Assembly: GCF_963674635.1 (NCBI RefSeq)
Contig: NZ_OY771475.1
Location: 930,001-994,000, forward strand
DNA: 64,000 bases
Origin: Breoghania sp.
GTDB taxonomy: Bacteria; Pseudomonadota; Alphaproteobacteria; Rhizobiales; Stappiaceae
Direction of reading: 5' to 3'
The position numbers were made by a program, and so were the translations under genes. This document shows, piece after piece, positions 52,795-61,517 of this stretch. How positions within the stretch are numbered: the stretch's first letter is position 1; each line of letters starts with the position of its first letter. Below the pieces are notes generated by a model. That model was not told the origin of the DNA and made no database searches. It saw only the letters and a list, made by a program, of their open reading frames with translations.

Positions 52795-53604
52795 ATGACG
52801 GACAAGACAAGCACGGCCGATGCGGCGGCTCAGACCTCCCAGGCGGGAAATGGCGCTGTTGCGAACGGCTCCGGCGAAGGTGAGGCGCCCAAGGGCATTC
52901 TGCCGCTGTTCTATTCAGCGCCGGAGGCCTTGAGCCCGGAGCGGCATGAGGGGCTCGGGCTTGATCCGGGTGACGATGTCGGCTTTGCCGCGCACACGCA
53001 GGCCGTGCCGATCACGCTGGCGGAATTTCCGGCCGCTTGTCGGACCTATCCGATCGTGTTTGTCGGCAGCGAAACGCCGCAGCCCGTGGCGATCGTCGGC
53101 CTTCATCAAAACGAGAACATGTTTGTCGATGCGGAGGGGCGCTGGGACAAAAACGCTTATGTTCCCGGGTATGTACGCCGCTATCCTTACATTCTGGTTC
53201 GGGAGAATACCGGCGACAATTTCGCCCTTTGCGTGGACCGTGCGAGCCCGCGTCTGCGCGAGGGCGGCGAGATGCCGCTCTTTGTCGACGGCAAGCCTTC
53301 GGAGTGGACGGAAAAGGCTCTGGAATTCTGCGCCGCCTTCCAGCGGCAGGCCAGCGCGACGGAGGCTTTCGTCCAGCGGCTGCAGGAAAACGAACTTCTG
53401 GTGCCCAACCAGGCGCAGTTCACGCTCAAGAGCGGCGACACGGTGCGCATCGCCGACTATCTCGTGATCGATGAGCGCAAGCTCCAGACGCTGTCGGACG
53501 AGGCCTATCTGGGGCTGCGTCGCGATGGCGTGATCGCGGGGATCTATTGCCATCTGATCTCCAGCCAGTGCTGGGGCGAGCTCGCGCGCAAGGCGGATAG
53601 CTGA
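52795..53604 (+). CDS. SapC-family protein
   Basis: SapC-like proteins are named after a Campylobacter gene needed for S-layer export; the role in alphaproteobacteria is unknown. Start at 52795 (MTDKTSTADAAAQTSQAG), preferred to an ATG 60 nt upstream. The 269-residue product has a low-complexity N-terminus (1-about 35), then the SapC core with FPAACRTYPIVFVGSE, NENMFVDAEGRWDKNAYVPG and YVRRYPYILVREN, ending with HLISSQCWGELARKAD. No signal peptide. Closed by its own terminator. Confidence 0.85.
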   Translation: MTDKTSTADAAAQTSQAGNGAVANGSGEGEAPKGILPLFYSAPEALSPERHEGLGLDPGDDVGFAAHTQAVPITLAEFPAACRTYPIVFVGSETPQPVAIVGLHQNENMFVDAEGRWDKNAYVPGYVRRYPYILVRENTGDNFALCVDRASPRLREGGEMPLFVDGKPSEWTEKALEFCAAFQRQASATEAFVQRLQENELLVPNQAQFTLKSGDTVRIADYLVIDERKLQTLSDEAYLGLRRDGVIAGIYCHLISSQCWGELARKADS

Positions 53605-53644
53605 TTTCGCCTGCTCTGCAGGAAATGCACGTGACATGAAAAAT

Positions 53645-53677
53645 GGCCCCGCGGCGCTGATGCTGCGGGGCCTTTTT
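53645..53677 (+). terminator. terminator after the SapC-like gene
   Basis: GGCCCCGC (53645-53652) and GCGGGGCC (53665-53672) pair around 12 nt, followed by TTTTT. The gene on the other strand (ialB-like) ends at 53706, so it may work in both directions. Confidence 0.85.
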
Positions 53678-53705
53678 GAATTTCTACCGGGTGTCTCCGC
53701 GCCCC

Positions 53706-54239
53706 TCAGCCACCGAAGCTGGAAACGCGCTGATAGGCTTCGGCAAAGCCCTTGAGCGAGACCGGGATTTCCAGCTTCTCGCGGCTGCCGCTTTCGAACT
53801 CGACCTTCAACTGGCTGCCCTTGCGCAGCGCTTCCAACATCTTGTCATCAAGGGTTTCGGTGGCGTAGGCGCCATTGGCATCGCTGGTCTGCACGGTCAC
53901 CGGGCTCTTTTTCCCTTCGTCTATGGCAACGGACACGCCGCCTGGGAAAAAGACACCATGGGGAAGTCCGACGATCAGACGCGGATGATCCTCTGTTTCC
54001 TGCTTCTGCACGGCGATGGTCAGGAGGCGCTGGCCGGTGTTCTTCATGGCGAGGGTCTGAACCATCTGGCATTGGCTGCCCTTGCCGGACGCCGCATCGG
54101 CACAGGTTACGGACCACAGGCGCGCGGGGGATGTTGCTGCGGCCTTCTCCTGAGAAAGGGCAGGGGCGGCCACCATCGACAGGCTCAGCGCGAGCGTTGC
54201 CGAGGCCAGGACGCGATGCCCCTTGGAAAACAGATACAT
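53706..54239 (-). CDS. invasion-associated locus B (IalB) family protein
   Basis: Secreted protein of the IalB family, named from Bartonella where it aids erythrocyte invasion; widespread in free-living relatives with unknown role. The 177-residue product has a signal peptide (about 1-29, ending APALSQ), LWSVTCADAASGKGSQCQMV with the first Cys pair, LPHGVFFPGGVSVAIDEGKK, and the C-terminal IPVSLKGFAEAYQRV. The second Cys pair usual for the family is missing (QTSDANGAYATETL in that place). Confidence 0.87.
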   Translation of the reverse strand: MYLFSKGHRVLASATLALSLSMVAAPALSQEKAAATSPARLWSVTCADAASGKGSQCQMVQTLAMKNTGQRLLTIAVQKQETEDHPRLIVGLPHGVFFPGGVSVAIDEGKKSPVTVQTSDANGAYATETLDDKMLEALRKGSQLKVEFESGSREKLEIPVSLKGFAEAYQRVSSFGG

Positions 54240-54816
54240 TCAATAGACTCCCGAAATTCTCACAGACACCTCTTAGGACGAAGCGCGCGCCAACCTAGTC
54301 CAGGCAAAGGCATGATGGCCAGAACGAAGCGTTCCAAAGTGGAGGGAATTTTCTCCGGACAAGCGCATCCGGCGATCTGAACGGGGAATTGATGAGATTG
54401 CCAAAATCATATAGGAACAAAACAAAAACATTTGGATTGTGCCAATGCGACTGTGGAAAAAACGGGGCAGGGTGGCTTGAGGATCGTTTCCGAGCTTGGG
54501 CGCGGGCGCACAGAAGCGTTTAAACTGGAGAGAATGCGCGATATCCGCTGGCTGCGATGTGGCAGCGCGTTCGCAAGGCTGTTGTCGCAAGGGGACTGGC
54601 CTGACAGCCGGTCGGCAATGTTTGATAAGCCGGGATGGCGGGTATCGGCGGGTTGTATTGCCCGACCCTATCGCGTACTGCCGGGCGCAACACAGATTCA
54701 GGGCGAGACAGGTTTGTCGCTCCACCCCGGTTACGGGGGATGCTCCGGCCCGGAGCACGGTCTCGGCTGAGGCCTGGAAGTGGCGGGCAATCAGGCGAAT
54801 TGAAACGGAGTCAATC
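54240..54816. other. ialB-ssb divergent spacer with a near-match SOS box
   Basis: A 577-bp gene-free stretch. GAAC-AAAACAA-AAAC at 54415-54429 differs from the GTTC-N7-GTTC LexA box by one base in one half (read on minus GTTT-N7-GTTC). ssb often belongs to the SOS regulon, so this may be a weak site. No promoter was decided, and the frames here lack protein character. Confidence 0.35.
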
Positions 54817-55365
54817 ATGGCTGGAAGCGTCAACAAGGTCATTCTGGTCGGCAATCTGGGAGCCGATCCGGAAATTCGTCGGACTCAGGACGGCCGGCCC
54901 ATTGCAAATCTCAGCGTTGCCACTTCCGAAAGCTGGCGCGACCGCAACAGCGGCGAACGTCGGGAGCGCACCGAGTGGCACCGCGTCGTGATCTTCAATG
55001 AAGGCCTGTGCAAGGTGGCCGAGCAGTACCTGCGCAAGGGCGCCAAGGTCTATATCGAAGGCCAGCTCCAGACCCGCAAGTGGCAGGATCAGAATGGTCA
55101 GGACCGCTATTCGACCGAAGTTGTTCTGCAGGGCTTCAACTCCACGCTGACCATGCTCGATGGTCGCGGCGAAGGCGGTGGTCAGGGTGGCGGCGGCTCC
55201 TTCGGCGGTGGCCAGGGCGGCGGTCAGGGTGGCGGCTCCTATGGGGGCGGCCAGGGTGGCGGTTCCTATGGCGGAGGCCAGCAGGGCGGTGGATATGGTG
55301 GTGGCAGCCAGCAGGGCGGCGGTCGCCCGATTGCCGACGACATGGACGACGAAATTCCGTTCTGA
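54817..55365 (+). CDS. ssb: single-stranded DNA-binding protein
   Basis: Binds single-stranded DNA in replication and repair and recruits HolC and others through its C-terminal tip. Start at 54817 (MAGSVNKVILVGNLGADPE) after CGGAG. The 182-residue product has the OB fold (1-about 110, with SESWRDRNSGERRERTEWHR), a Gly/Gln-rich linker made of GGGQGGG and GGSYGGGQ repeats, and the acidic tip DDMDDEIPF. uvrA lies 3.3 kb away on the opposite strand, a partly broken version of the common uvrA-ssb pair. Confidence 0.96.
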   Translation: MAGSVNKVILVGNLGADPEIRRTQDGRPIANLSVATSESWRDRNSGERRERTEWHRVVIFNEGLCKVAEQYLRKGAKVYIEGQLQTRKWQDQNGQDRYSTEVVLQGFNSTLTMLDGRGEGGGQGGGGSFGGGQGGGQGGGSYGGGQGGGSYGGGQQGGGYGGGSQQGGGRPIADDMDDEIPF

Positions 55366-55431
55366 GCCAGCGGACTGGGCCAGTGAATTGGGCCTGTGCC
55401 CCGGTTTCAGTCCGGGTGAGATGAATTGAGG

Positions 55432-55467
55432 ACGGGCCGGGCTTTCGATCAGGAAAGCCTGGCCCGT
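55432..55467 (+). terminator. terminator-like hairpin after ssb
   Basis: ACGGGCC-G-GGCTTTC (55432-55446) pairs with GAAAGCC-T-GGCCCGT (55453-55467), 14 bp with one G-T contact, then TTCGTCTG. Probable terminator of ssb. Confidence 0.65.
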
Positions 55468-55641
55468 TTCGTCTGTGCCACCATCTTGAGGGACGCGCGG
55501 GCCCGCTGCGCGTCCTGCCAAATCCTGCGGGCATTCGCGTGCCGATAGAGGCGGAGAGGCATCGCGAGGCGAAAAGATGTGGTAACTTATTACCTTTTTT
55601 GCAAGTTATTGATTTATATTATGTTTTTTGGAACAATCCGC

Positions 55642-55670
55642 TTGACGTGACGCCCGCGGCTCTGTATTAC
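55642..55670 (+). promoter_or_regulatory. sigma-70 promoter of rplM-rpsI
   Basis: TTGACG (55642-55647), 17 bp, TATTAC (55665-55670), preceded by an A/T-rich stretch (about 55577-55640) that could act as an UP element. A leader of about 115 nt leads to rplM. This lies in the gene-free stretch 55366-55793, which otherwise holds only the ssb terminator. Confidence 0.7.
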
Positions 55671-55793
55671 CTCCACCGATCCTGCGGTGGCTCGCATATG
55701 TTCTTTGGGCATTCGCGCTGCCGCACATTTACAATCGTCCGGATTTCGGAGGGCAACCACCGGCACCGGACATCCTCATCTCGGATGCGAGTC

Positions 55794-56258
55794 ATGAAGA
55801 CCTATTCTGCCAAACCGGCGGACATCGAGAAGAAGTGGGTTCTGATCGACGCCGAAGGGCTTGTCGTCGGCCGCCTCGCCTCGTTGATCGCCATGCGCCT
55901 GCGCGGCAAGCACAAGGCGACCTTCACGCCCCATATCGATTGCGGTGACAACATCGTCGTGATCAACGCCGACAAAGTCGTGCTGACGGGCAAGAAATAC
56001 ACCGACAAGAAGTACTACTGGCACACCGGTTACCCGGGTGGCATCAAGGAGCGCACCGCGCGTGGCATCCTTGAAGGCCGTTTCCCGGAGCGTGTGCTGG
56101 AAAAGGCCGTGCAGCGCATGATGCCGGGCGGCCCGCTGACCCGTACTCAGCTCAAGAACCTCCGGATCTATTCCGGCTCCGAACACCCGCATGAAGCACA
56201 GCAGCCGGAACAGATCGACGTTGCTTCCTTCAATGCCAAGAATGCGAAGAGGGGCTGA
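55794..56258 (+). CDS. rplM: 50S ribosomal protein uL13
   Basis: Early-assembling large-subunit protein. Start at 55794 (MKTYSAKPADIEKKWVLIDA); ATG at 55785 is possible but the family starts here. The 154-residue product has GLVVGRLASLIAMRLRGKHK, FTPHIDCGDNIVVINADKV and the KAVQRMMPGGPLTRTQLKNL region. Followed 2 bp later by rpsI, the universal rplM-rpsI pair. Confidence 0.97.
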   Translation: MKTYSAKPADIEKKWVLIDAEGLVVGRLASLIAMRLRGKHKATFTPHIDCGDNIVVINADKVVLTGKKYTDKKYYWHTGYPGGIKERTARGILEGRFPERVLEKAVQRMMPGGPLTRTQLKNLRIYSGSEHPHEAQQPEQIDVASFNAKNAKRG

Positions 56259-56260
56259 GC

Positions 56261-56740
56261 ATGGCTGAAGTGCAATCCCTTGAGGAACTGGGCGAAGCCA
56301 TCGGCACCACTGCTGAGACGGATGCTCCGGTCCATGAGAAAAAGGTAGACGCGCAGGGCCGTTCCTACGCGACCGGCAAGCGTAAGGATGCGGTTGCCCG
56401 CGTCTGGGTGAAGCCGGGCACCGGCAAGATCACGATCAACAAGAAGGACTTCTCGGCCTATTTCGGTCGTCCGGTTCTTCAGATGATCGTCCGTCAGCCG
56501 ATCGTCCTCACCGACCGCGATGGCCAGTTCGACATCGTCGCCACCGTTTCCGGTGGTGGTCTGTCCGGTCAGGCCGGCGCGATCCGCCACGGCATCTCCA
56601 AGGCTCTGACCTACTACGAGCCGGAGCTGCGCGGCATCTTGAAGAAGAACGGCTTCCTCACCCGCGACAGCCGCGTGGTCGAGCGTAAGAAGTACGGCAA
56701 GGCCAAGGCCCGTCGTTCGTTCCAGTTCTCCAAGCGCTAA
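56261..56740 (+). CDS. rpsI: 30S ribosomal protein uS9
   Basis: Small-subunit head protein whose C-terminal Lys-Arg tail contacts the P-site tRNA. The 159-residue product has an alphaproteobacterial N-terminal extension of about 30 residues, then SYATGKRKDAVARVWVKPGT, GGLSGQAGAIRHGISKAL and the ending KARRSFQFSKR. GAGGGG lies before the ATG. Operon with rplM. Confidence 0.97.
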   Translation: MAEVQSLEELGEAIGTTAETDAPVHEKKVDAQGRSYATGKRKDAVARVWVKPGTGKITINKKDFSAYFGRPVLQMIVRQPIVLTDRDGQFDIVATVSGGGLSGQAGAIRHGISKALTYYEPELRGILKKNGFLTRDSRVVERKKYGKAKARRSFQFSKR

Positions 56741-56786
56741 GCTTGCTCGGGTCTTCACCTCGAAGACACCGATTGCCAGAAAACGG

Positions 56787-56819
56787 AAAAACGCTGCACA
56801 TTGGTGCAGCGTTTTTTTT
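56787..56819 (+). terminator. Rho-independent terminator after rpsI
   Basis: ACGCTGCAC (56791-56799), ATTG loop, GTGCAGCGT (56104-offset arm at 56804-56812), then eight T in total: a textbook terminator for rplM-rpsI. Confidence 0.95.
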
Positions 56820-56853
56820 GACCATTTGCTTGAGTTGCCCGGGGAGGACCGTC

Positions 56854-57429
56854 ATGTCGAGGGATGGGGGAGCCGTCGATCTCACCGAGACACCCAAAGG
56901 TCTGCCGGTGCCCGTGGATGACGGCGCTGCCGATCACCTGGTGGGCAGACCTCTGCCCTCGCAAGCCCTCCCATCGACGGAGGGAGGCAGGGTCGATCTT
57001 TCAAAGGAGAGCGGACGCGTTGTCGTCTATTGCTATCCGATGACGGGAAGGCCCGATGTGGCGCTGCCGGAGGGCTGGGACAGCATTCCCGGCGCACGCG
57101 GATGCACACCGCAAAGCTGCTCGTGGCGGGACCACCACGCGGAACTTGGCGCGCTGGGCGCGCAGGTCTTCGGCCTCAGCGCCCAGACGACCGATTACCA
57201 GCGCGAGATGGTCGAGCGGCTGCATTTGCCTTTTGCGGTGCTATCGGATGCCGGGCTGGATTTCGCCCGCGCGCTTGATCTGCCGACATTCCAAACCGCG
57301 GGAATGACGCTTCTGAAGCGTCTCACCTTTATCGCCTGCGACGGGGTGATCGAGGCGGTGCTCTATCCGATTTTTCCAAGTGATGCGGATGTCGCTTGGG
57401 TGTTGGCGACACTCGGTGACAAAGGCTGA
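56854..57429 (+). CDS. peroxiredoxin (AhpC/TSA-type)
   Basis: Thiol peroxidase reducing hydrogen or organic peroxides. Start at 56854 (MSRDGGAVDLTETPKGLPVP) after GGGAGGA. The 191-residue product has the thioredoxin fold with YCYPMTGRPDVALPEGWDSI and PGARGCTPQSCSWRDHHAEL, giving a Cys-x4-Cys active site like others in this alphaproteobacterial group, then VFGLSAQTTDYQREMVERL and FAVLSDAGLDFARAL. A transcript separate from rpsI is likely because a strong terminator lies between. Confidence 0.85.
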   Translation: MSRDGGAVDLTETPKGLPVPVDDGAADHLVGRPLPSQALPSTEGGRVDLSKESGRVVVYCYPMTGRPDVALPEGWDSIPGARGCTPQSCSWRDHHAELGALGAQVFGLSAQTTDYQREMVERLHLPFAVLSDAGLDFARALDLPTFQTAGMTLLKRLTFIACDGVIEAVLYPIFPSDADVAWVLATLGDKG

Positions 57430-57529
57430 GATCTGTCCCCGATACGTGCTCAGGTCTCGGTCACCCTGGGCCGAACGTGTCTTTGGGAGGTTCTTTCCGC
57501 TTCGTCTGTTCTGACGCTGTGCCGCGGCT

Positions 57530-58177
57530 CTACCTGGTCTGGTGGGAGGGGCCTCGGAACGTGGCGAGAAGGCCCGGCTTCTCAAGCTCGGCTGCGACGA
57601 ACAGCGGCAAGCGTGTGACAGCGTCGCCATCCTTCTTGTCGAGCCTGTCATTGCGCCGCTGGGCGCGGTCAAACTCCTCGCGCGCAATCCGCGCCAGAGC
57701 CCGGTCCACGCCCTTGCAAGTTCTTGCTTCGATGCGCCGGGCGCGGCGCTCATATGCGGCCGCATATTCCAGGAAATACTGCCGGTGAACCAATTCGTGG
57801 GTCTTTACGTTCTCAACAAAATGGGTCCACAGCTGTTTCGTTGCGCGGTCGAAACGGTTTTCTTGGGTGGCCCGAGGCAGTGTGATTGTGAAGGTCACCT
57901 GTGTTTTCATGGCCCCGACACGACAGCCGTTCCGGGTGAGGAACGGCTGATAGGTGAAACGCGAATCCATGACGAGCAGCCCCATCACGACCTCGTCGCC
58001 CGCATCGGGAATGGGGAAGCGTTTCATGGAGGCAACAAGGGCGGCGGGGGAGATGCCGGAGACCGGATGGGTCGTGTATTGCGTGCGCGAAACAATCTCC
58101 GCACGGGCAGGGCTGCCAATGCCGCAAACACCGAGCACAAGGATCAGTCCAAGGTGCAGGCTCGACATGGCGCGCAT
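57530..58177 (-). CDS. DUF922 HExxH putative metalloprotease
   Basis: Probable secreted zinc-dependent protease of the DUF922 family. Start at 58177 (MRAMSSLHLGLILVLGVCGI) after AAGGAGAG. The 215-residue product has a signal peptide (1-about 26, GSPARAE), a middle beta region and the zinc motif HELVH (127-131) in VKTHELVHRQYFLEYAAAYE, then a basic helical C-terminus (about 145-200). Substrate unknown. It is divergent from the ureohydrolase gene. Confidence 0.82.
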   Translation of the reverse strand: MRAMSSLHLGLILVLGVCGIGSPARAEIVSRTQYTTHPVSGISPAALVASMKRFPIPDAGDEVVMGLLVMDSRFTYQPFLTRNGCRVGAMKTQVTFTITLPRATQENRFDRATKQLWTHFVENVKTHELVHRQYFLEYAAAYERRARRIEARTCKGVDRALARIAREEFDRAQRRNDRLDKKDGDAVTRLPLFVAAELEKPGLLATFRGPSHQTR

Positions 58178-58344
58178 GTGCTCTCCTTCAAAATGCGCGA
58201 GCGGACGGAAACGAATACGGTTCGGATGCGATATCCCCACAGGCACTCTTTTGATCGCGTTCATGGAACCTGCCGGCAAGTATGCCATTCTCTCCTTACC
58301 CAATTCCGTGCATTCTCCAATCCGATGAACTGGCGGAGGAATCA

Positions 58345-59307
58345 ATGTCTGAATTTCGTCCCTATCCCACCGATGACGCGGTCTTCGGGCAAAGCCTGAC
58401 AGGCGGTTCCATGGAGCCGGCCTTTTCCGGCGTGACCTCCTTCATGCGGCGCCGGTTGACGCGCGATCTGACCGGCGTCGATGCGGTGGTGTGGGGCATT
58501 CCCTTCGATGCCTCTGTATCCAATCGTCCGGGCGCCCGGTTCGGGCCCCAGGCCGTGCGGCGGGCCTCGGCCATTCTTTGCGGGGACCCGCAATACCCGT
58601 TCCATGCGGATCCGTTCGAGAACATGGTGGTCGTCGACTACGGCGATTGCTCGCTCGACTATGGCCATAACGAGCGCGCGCCCGCGTTCATCGAGGGGCA
58701 GGCGGCCGAGATCCTGAAGTCCGGCGCACATCTCTTCTCCATTGGCGGCGACCACTTCGTCACCTATCCGCTCTTGAAGGCGCATGCGGCGATCCATGGG
58801 CCGCTTGCACTTGTGATGTTCGATGCGCATCAGGATACCTGGGACGACAAGGGCGACCGGATCGACCACGGCACCTTTGTGGGCCGCGCGGTACGCGAGG
58901 GTCTGATCGATGCGGAACACTCCATCCAGATCGGCATCCGCACCCATGCCCCGGAGACCTGCGGCATCTCCATCATCCATGGCGAGGATGTGCATCGCCT
59001 GGGCGTCGACGGTGTGATCGGCAAGATCAAGGAACGCGTAAGCGGGCGTCCGGCCTACATGACCTTCGATATCGATTGTCTGGATCCGGCCTTCGCACCG
59101 GGAACAGGGACGCCTGTTTCCGGTGGGCTGTCCTCGCGCGAGGCGCTGATGATCCTGCGCGGACTTTCGGGCATCGGGTTCGTGGGCGGCGATGTGGTGG
59201 AAGTGGCGCCTGCCTATGACCACGCAGATATCACGGCCATCGCGGGCTCGTCTGTGGCGCAGTACTATCTTGGCCTTCTGGACGAACGCCGCAAGGCGGG
59301 CGGCTAG
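58345..59307 (+). CDS. speB: agmatinase (ureohydrolase family)
   Basis: Hydrolyses agmatine (or a related guanidino compound) to putrescine and urea; manganese-dependent. Start at 58345 (MSEFRPYPTDDAVFGQSLTG) after GGAGGAA. The 320-residue product has IGGDHFVTYPLL (metal His at 134-137), MFDAHQDTWDD (DAHxD, 160-164) and TFDIDCLDPAFAPGTGTPVS (DIDxxDP, 242-248), all metal ligands present. Substrate (agmatine, guanidinobutyrate or other) cannot be decided by eye. Its TAG stop overlaps that of aat (CTAG). Confidence 0.85.
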   Translation: MSEFRPYPTDDAVFGQSLTGGSMEPAFSGVTSFMRRRLTRDLTGVDAVVWGIPFDASVSNRPGARFGPQAVRRASAILCGDPQYPFHADPFENMVVVDYGDCSLDYGHNERAPAFIEGQAAEILKSGAHLFSIGGDHFVTYPLLKAHAAIHGPLALVMFDAHQDTWDDKGDRIDHGTFVGRAVREGLIDAEHSIQIGIRTHAPETCGISIIHGEDVHRLGVDGVIGKIKERVSGRPAYMTFDIDCLDPAFAPGTGTPVSGGLSSREALMILRGLSGIGFVGGDVVEVAPAYDHADITAIAGSSVAQYYLGLLDERRKAGG

Positions 59308-59984
59308 TCGCCGTCGGCGGCGCCGACAAGGGCCAGAGCCTCGGCTCCGCTCATCGTTGCCGGACACGCATGGAAGTCCGCGTCCTCAAGGATGATCGCG
59401 TCTTCCAGAAGGTCATAATAGTCGTGCTTTGAAATCTCTTTGGCGCCGAACGTCATCAGGTGGTCGGTGACGAACTGCGTATCGAGGAGGGAGAAGCGGC
59501 CTGCACGCAAACGGGCGACCAGGTGGACAAGCGCTACCTTGGAGGCGTCCCGTTCAAAGGAGAACATGCTCTCGCCGAAGAACGCGCCGCCCAGCTCAAT
59601 GCCGTAAAGCCCGCCGACGAGCCGGCCGTCGAGGCGGCATTCGACCGTGTGGCAATGCCCCATACCATAGAGTTCTGAGCAAAGACGACGGATGGTTGCG
59701 TTGATCCATGTCTTGCGGCGTCCCGGCGCCGGGGCGGCACACCCGTCCATCACGCCTTCCAGATCCGTATCGACGGTGACCTGGAAGCGATCAGAGCGAA
59801 CGGTGCGTTTGAGCCTGCGCGCCACATGGAACGTATCGAGCGGGATAATGCCGCGCCAGGTCGGCTCAATCCACATCAGGTCCGGATTATCCGCCGTCTC
59901 CGCCATGGGAAATATCCCGCAGGCATAGGCTTTCAAAAGCACCTGAGGTGTCAGAAACTGGGAGCTATCGGTACGATGCGACAT
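59304..59984 (-). CDS. aat: leucyl/phenylalanyl-tRNA--protein transferase
   Basis: Adds Leu or Phe to the N-terminus of proteins with Arg or Lys, marking them for ClpAP (N-degron pathway). Start at 59984 (MSHRTDSSQFLTPQVLLKAY), the conserved N-terminus following family rules; the frame runs further upstream. The 226-residue product has ACGIFPMAETADNPDLMWIEP, GMGHCHTVECRLDGRLVGGLYG and GESMFSFERDASKVALVHLV. It converges with the ureohydrolase, the stop codons sharing CTAG. Confidence 0.95.
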   Translation of the reverse strand: MSHRTDSSQFLTPQVLLKAYACGIFPMAETADNPDLMWIEPTWRGIIPLDTFHVARRLKRTVRSDRFQVTVDTDLEGVMDGCAAPAPGRRKTWINATIRRLCSELYGMGHCHTVECRLDGRLVGGLYGIELGGAFFGESMFSFERDASKVALVHLVARLRAGRFSLLDTQFVTDHLMTFGAKEISKHDYYDLLEDAIILEDADFHACPATMSGAEALALVGAADGD

Positions 59985-60084
59985 GGGATGGACAATCGTG
60001 TGGGACGACAAAACTGCGCGTGAAAACAAATGCGCGGCCATAAAGGATGACCAGAAATATAGGGCTCGGACCTGAAGGGCCAAT

Positions 60085-60144
60085 CCGCATAAATGCGGGT
60101 GGGATCCCCCGCGGAAAGCGATGCGTAATCGCGCACCGCGGGGG
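60085..60144 (-). terminator. hairpins downstream of accC
   Basis: CCCCCGCGG (60106-60114) pairs with CCGCGGGGG (60136-60144), with an inner GCGAT/ATCGC stem (60118-60132); a second hairpin CCGCAT/ATGCGG lies at 60085-60098. They follow the accC stop on minus but lack a U-run, so termination strength is uncertain. Confidence 0.55.
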
Positions 60145-60156
60145 CAGATCTCTCGC

Positions 60157-61509
60157 CTAGTCGTCGTCGGTCTTGGCGGCCAGGTACTTCTCAAGCCAAT
60201 GGATGTCATACATGCCGTTGGCGATGTCCTGGTTGTCGACGAGATCGCGGAAGAGCGGGATCGTCGTCTGGATGCCGTCGATGACGAATTCGTCGAGACA
60301 GCGACGAAGGCGCATCATGGCCTCCACCCGGTTGCGACCATGCACGATCAGCTTGCCGATCAGGCTGTCGTAATGGGGCGGGATGGTATACCCGGCATAA
60401 ACACCGGATTCCACGCGCACGCCGAGGCCGCCGGGCGGGTGGTAATAGGTGATCTTGCCGGGCGAGGGCGCGAAGGTGCGCGGGTGCTCGGCATTGATAC
60501 GAACCTCGATGGCATGGCCTTCGAGCTTGATATCATCCTGGGTGATGCCCAGCACGCCACCGGAGGCAATGCGGATCTGCTCGTTGACCAGATCGATGCC
60601 GGTGATCATCTCGGTGACCGGATGCTCCACCTGCAGGCGGGTGTTCATTTCGATGAAATAGAACTCGCCGTTTTCATAGAGAAATTCGATCGTACCGACG
60701 CCGGAATAGCCAAGCTCGGCCATCGCCTTGGCGACGATGCCGCCGATTCGGTTGCGCTGCTCGTCATTGAGGGCGGGAGAGGGAGCCTCTTCCAGAACCT
60801 TCTGGTGACGGCGCTGAAGCGAGCAGTCGCGCTCGCCCAGATGAACCGCATTGCCCTTGCCGTCGCCCAGCACCTGGATCTCGATGTGGCGCGGCTTTTC
60901 GAGGTACTTTTCCATGTAGACGGCGTCGTCGCCGAAGGCATTGCGCGCCTCGGTGCGCGCCGTCTGGAAGGCTTCCTCCAGCTCCGATTCCGAACGTGCC
61001 ACCTTCATGCCGCGCCCGCCGCCACCGGCAGCAGCCTTGATCAGCACGGGATAGCCGATCTCCGCCCCGACGCGCTTTGCGGTGACCACATCGGTCACGC
61101 CGCCATCGGAACCGGGGACGACCGGGATGCCCAGACGCTTGACCGTCTGCTTGGCCTCGATCTTGTCGCCCATGATGCGGATATGGTCGGAAGACGGGCC
61201 GATGAAGCCGATCTTGTGGGCTTCCAGGATTTCGGCGAAACGGGCGTTCTCCGACAGGAAGCCGTAACCGGGATGTACGGCGTCGGCGCCCGTGATCTCA
61301 CATGCCGCCAGAAGATTGGGGATGTTGAGATAACTGTCTCGTGCAGCCGGGGGACCGATACATACGCTCTCGTCGGCGAGGCGCACATGCATGGCATTCG
61401 CATCGGCTGTGGAGTGGACGGCGACGGTAGAGATGCCCAGTTCCTTGGCCGCGCGCATGATGCGCAGGGCAATTTCGCCACGGTTGGCGATGAGGATCTT
61501 GGTGAACAT
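60157..61509 (-). CDS. accC: acetyl-CoA carboxylase biotin carboxylase subunit
   Basis: ATP-dependent carboxylation of biotin on AccB, the first half of malonyl-CoA synthesis. The 450-residue product starts MFTKILIANRGEIALRIMRA and has HPGYGFLSENARFAEI, the ATP-grasp Gly-rich loop AAAGGGGRGMKVARS, MNTRLQVEHPVTEMITGIDL and the conserved Arg/Glu catalytic residues there. It lies 8 bp after accB. It supplies malonyl-CoA for the fabD product near the start of the window. Confidence 0.97.
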   Translation of the reverse strand: MFTKILIANRGEIALRIMRAAKELGISTVAVHSTADANAMHVRLADESVCIGPPAARDSYLNIPNLLAACEITGADAVHPGYGFLSENARFAEILEAHKIGFIGPSSDHIRIMGDKIEAKQTVKRLGIPVVPGSDGGVTDVVTAKRVGAEIGYPVLIKAAAGGGGRGMKVARSESELEEAFQTARTEARNAFGDDAVYMEKYLEKPRHIEIQVLGDGKGNAVHLGERDCSLQRRHQKVLEEAPSPALNDEQRNRIGGIVAKAMAELGYSGVGTIEFLYENGEFYFIEMNTRLQVEHPVTEMITGIDLVNEQIRIASGGVLGITQDDIKLEGHAIEVRINAEHPRTFAPSPGKITYYHPPGGLGVRVESGVYAGYTIPPHYDSLIGKLIVHGRNRVEAMMRLRRCLDEFVIDGIQTTIPLFRDLVDNQDIANGMYDIHWLEKYLAAKTDDD

Positions 61510-61517
61510 GATACCGC

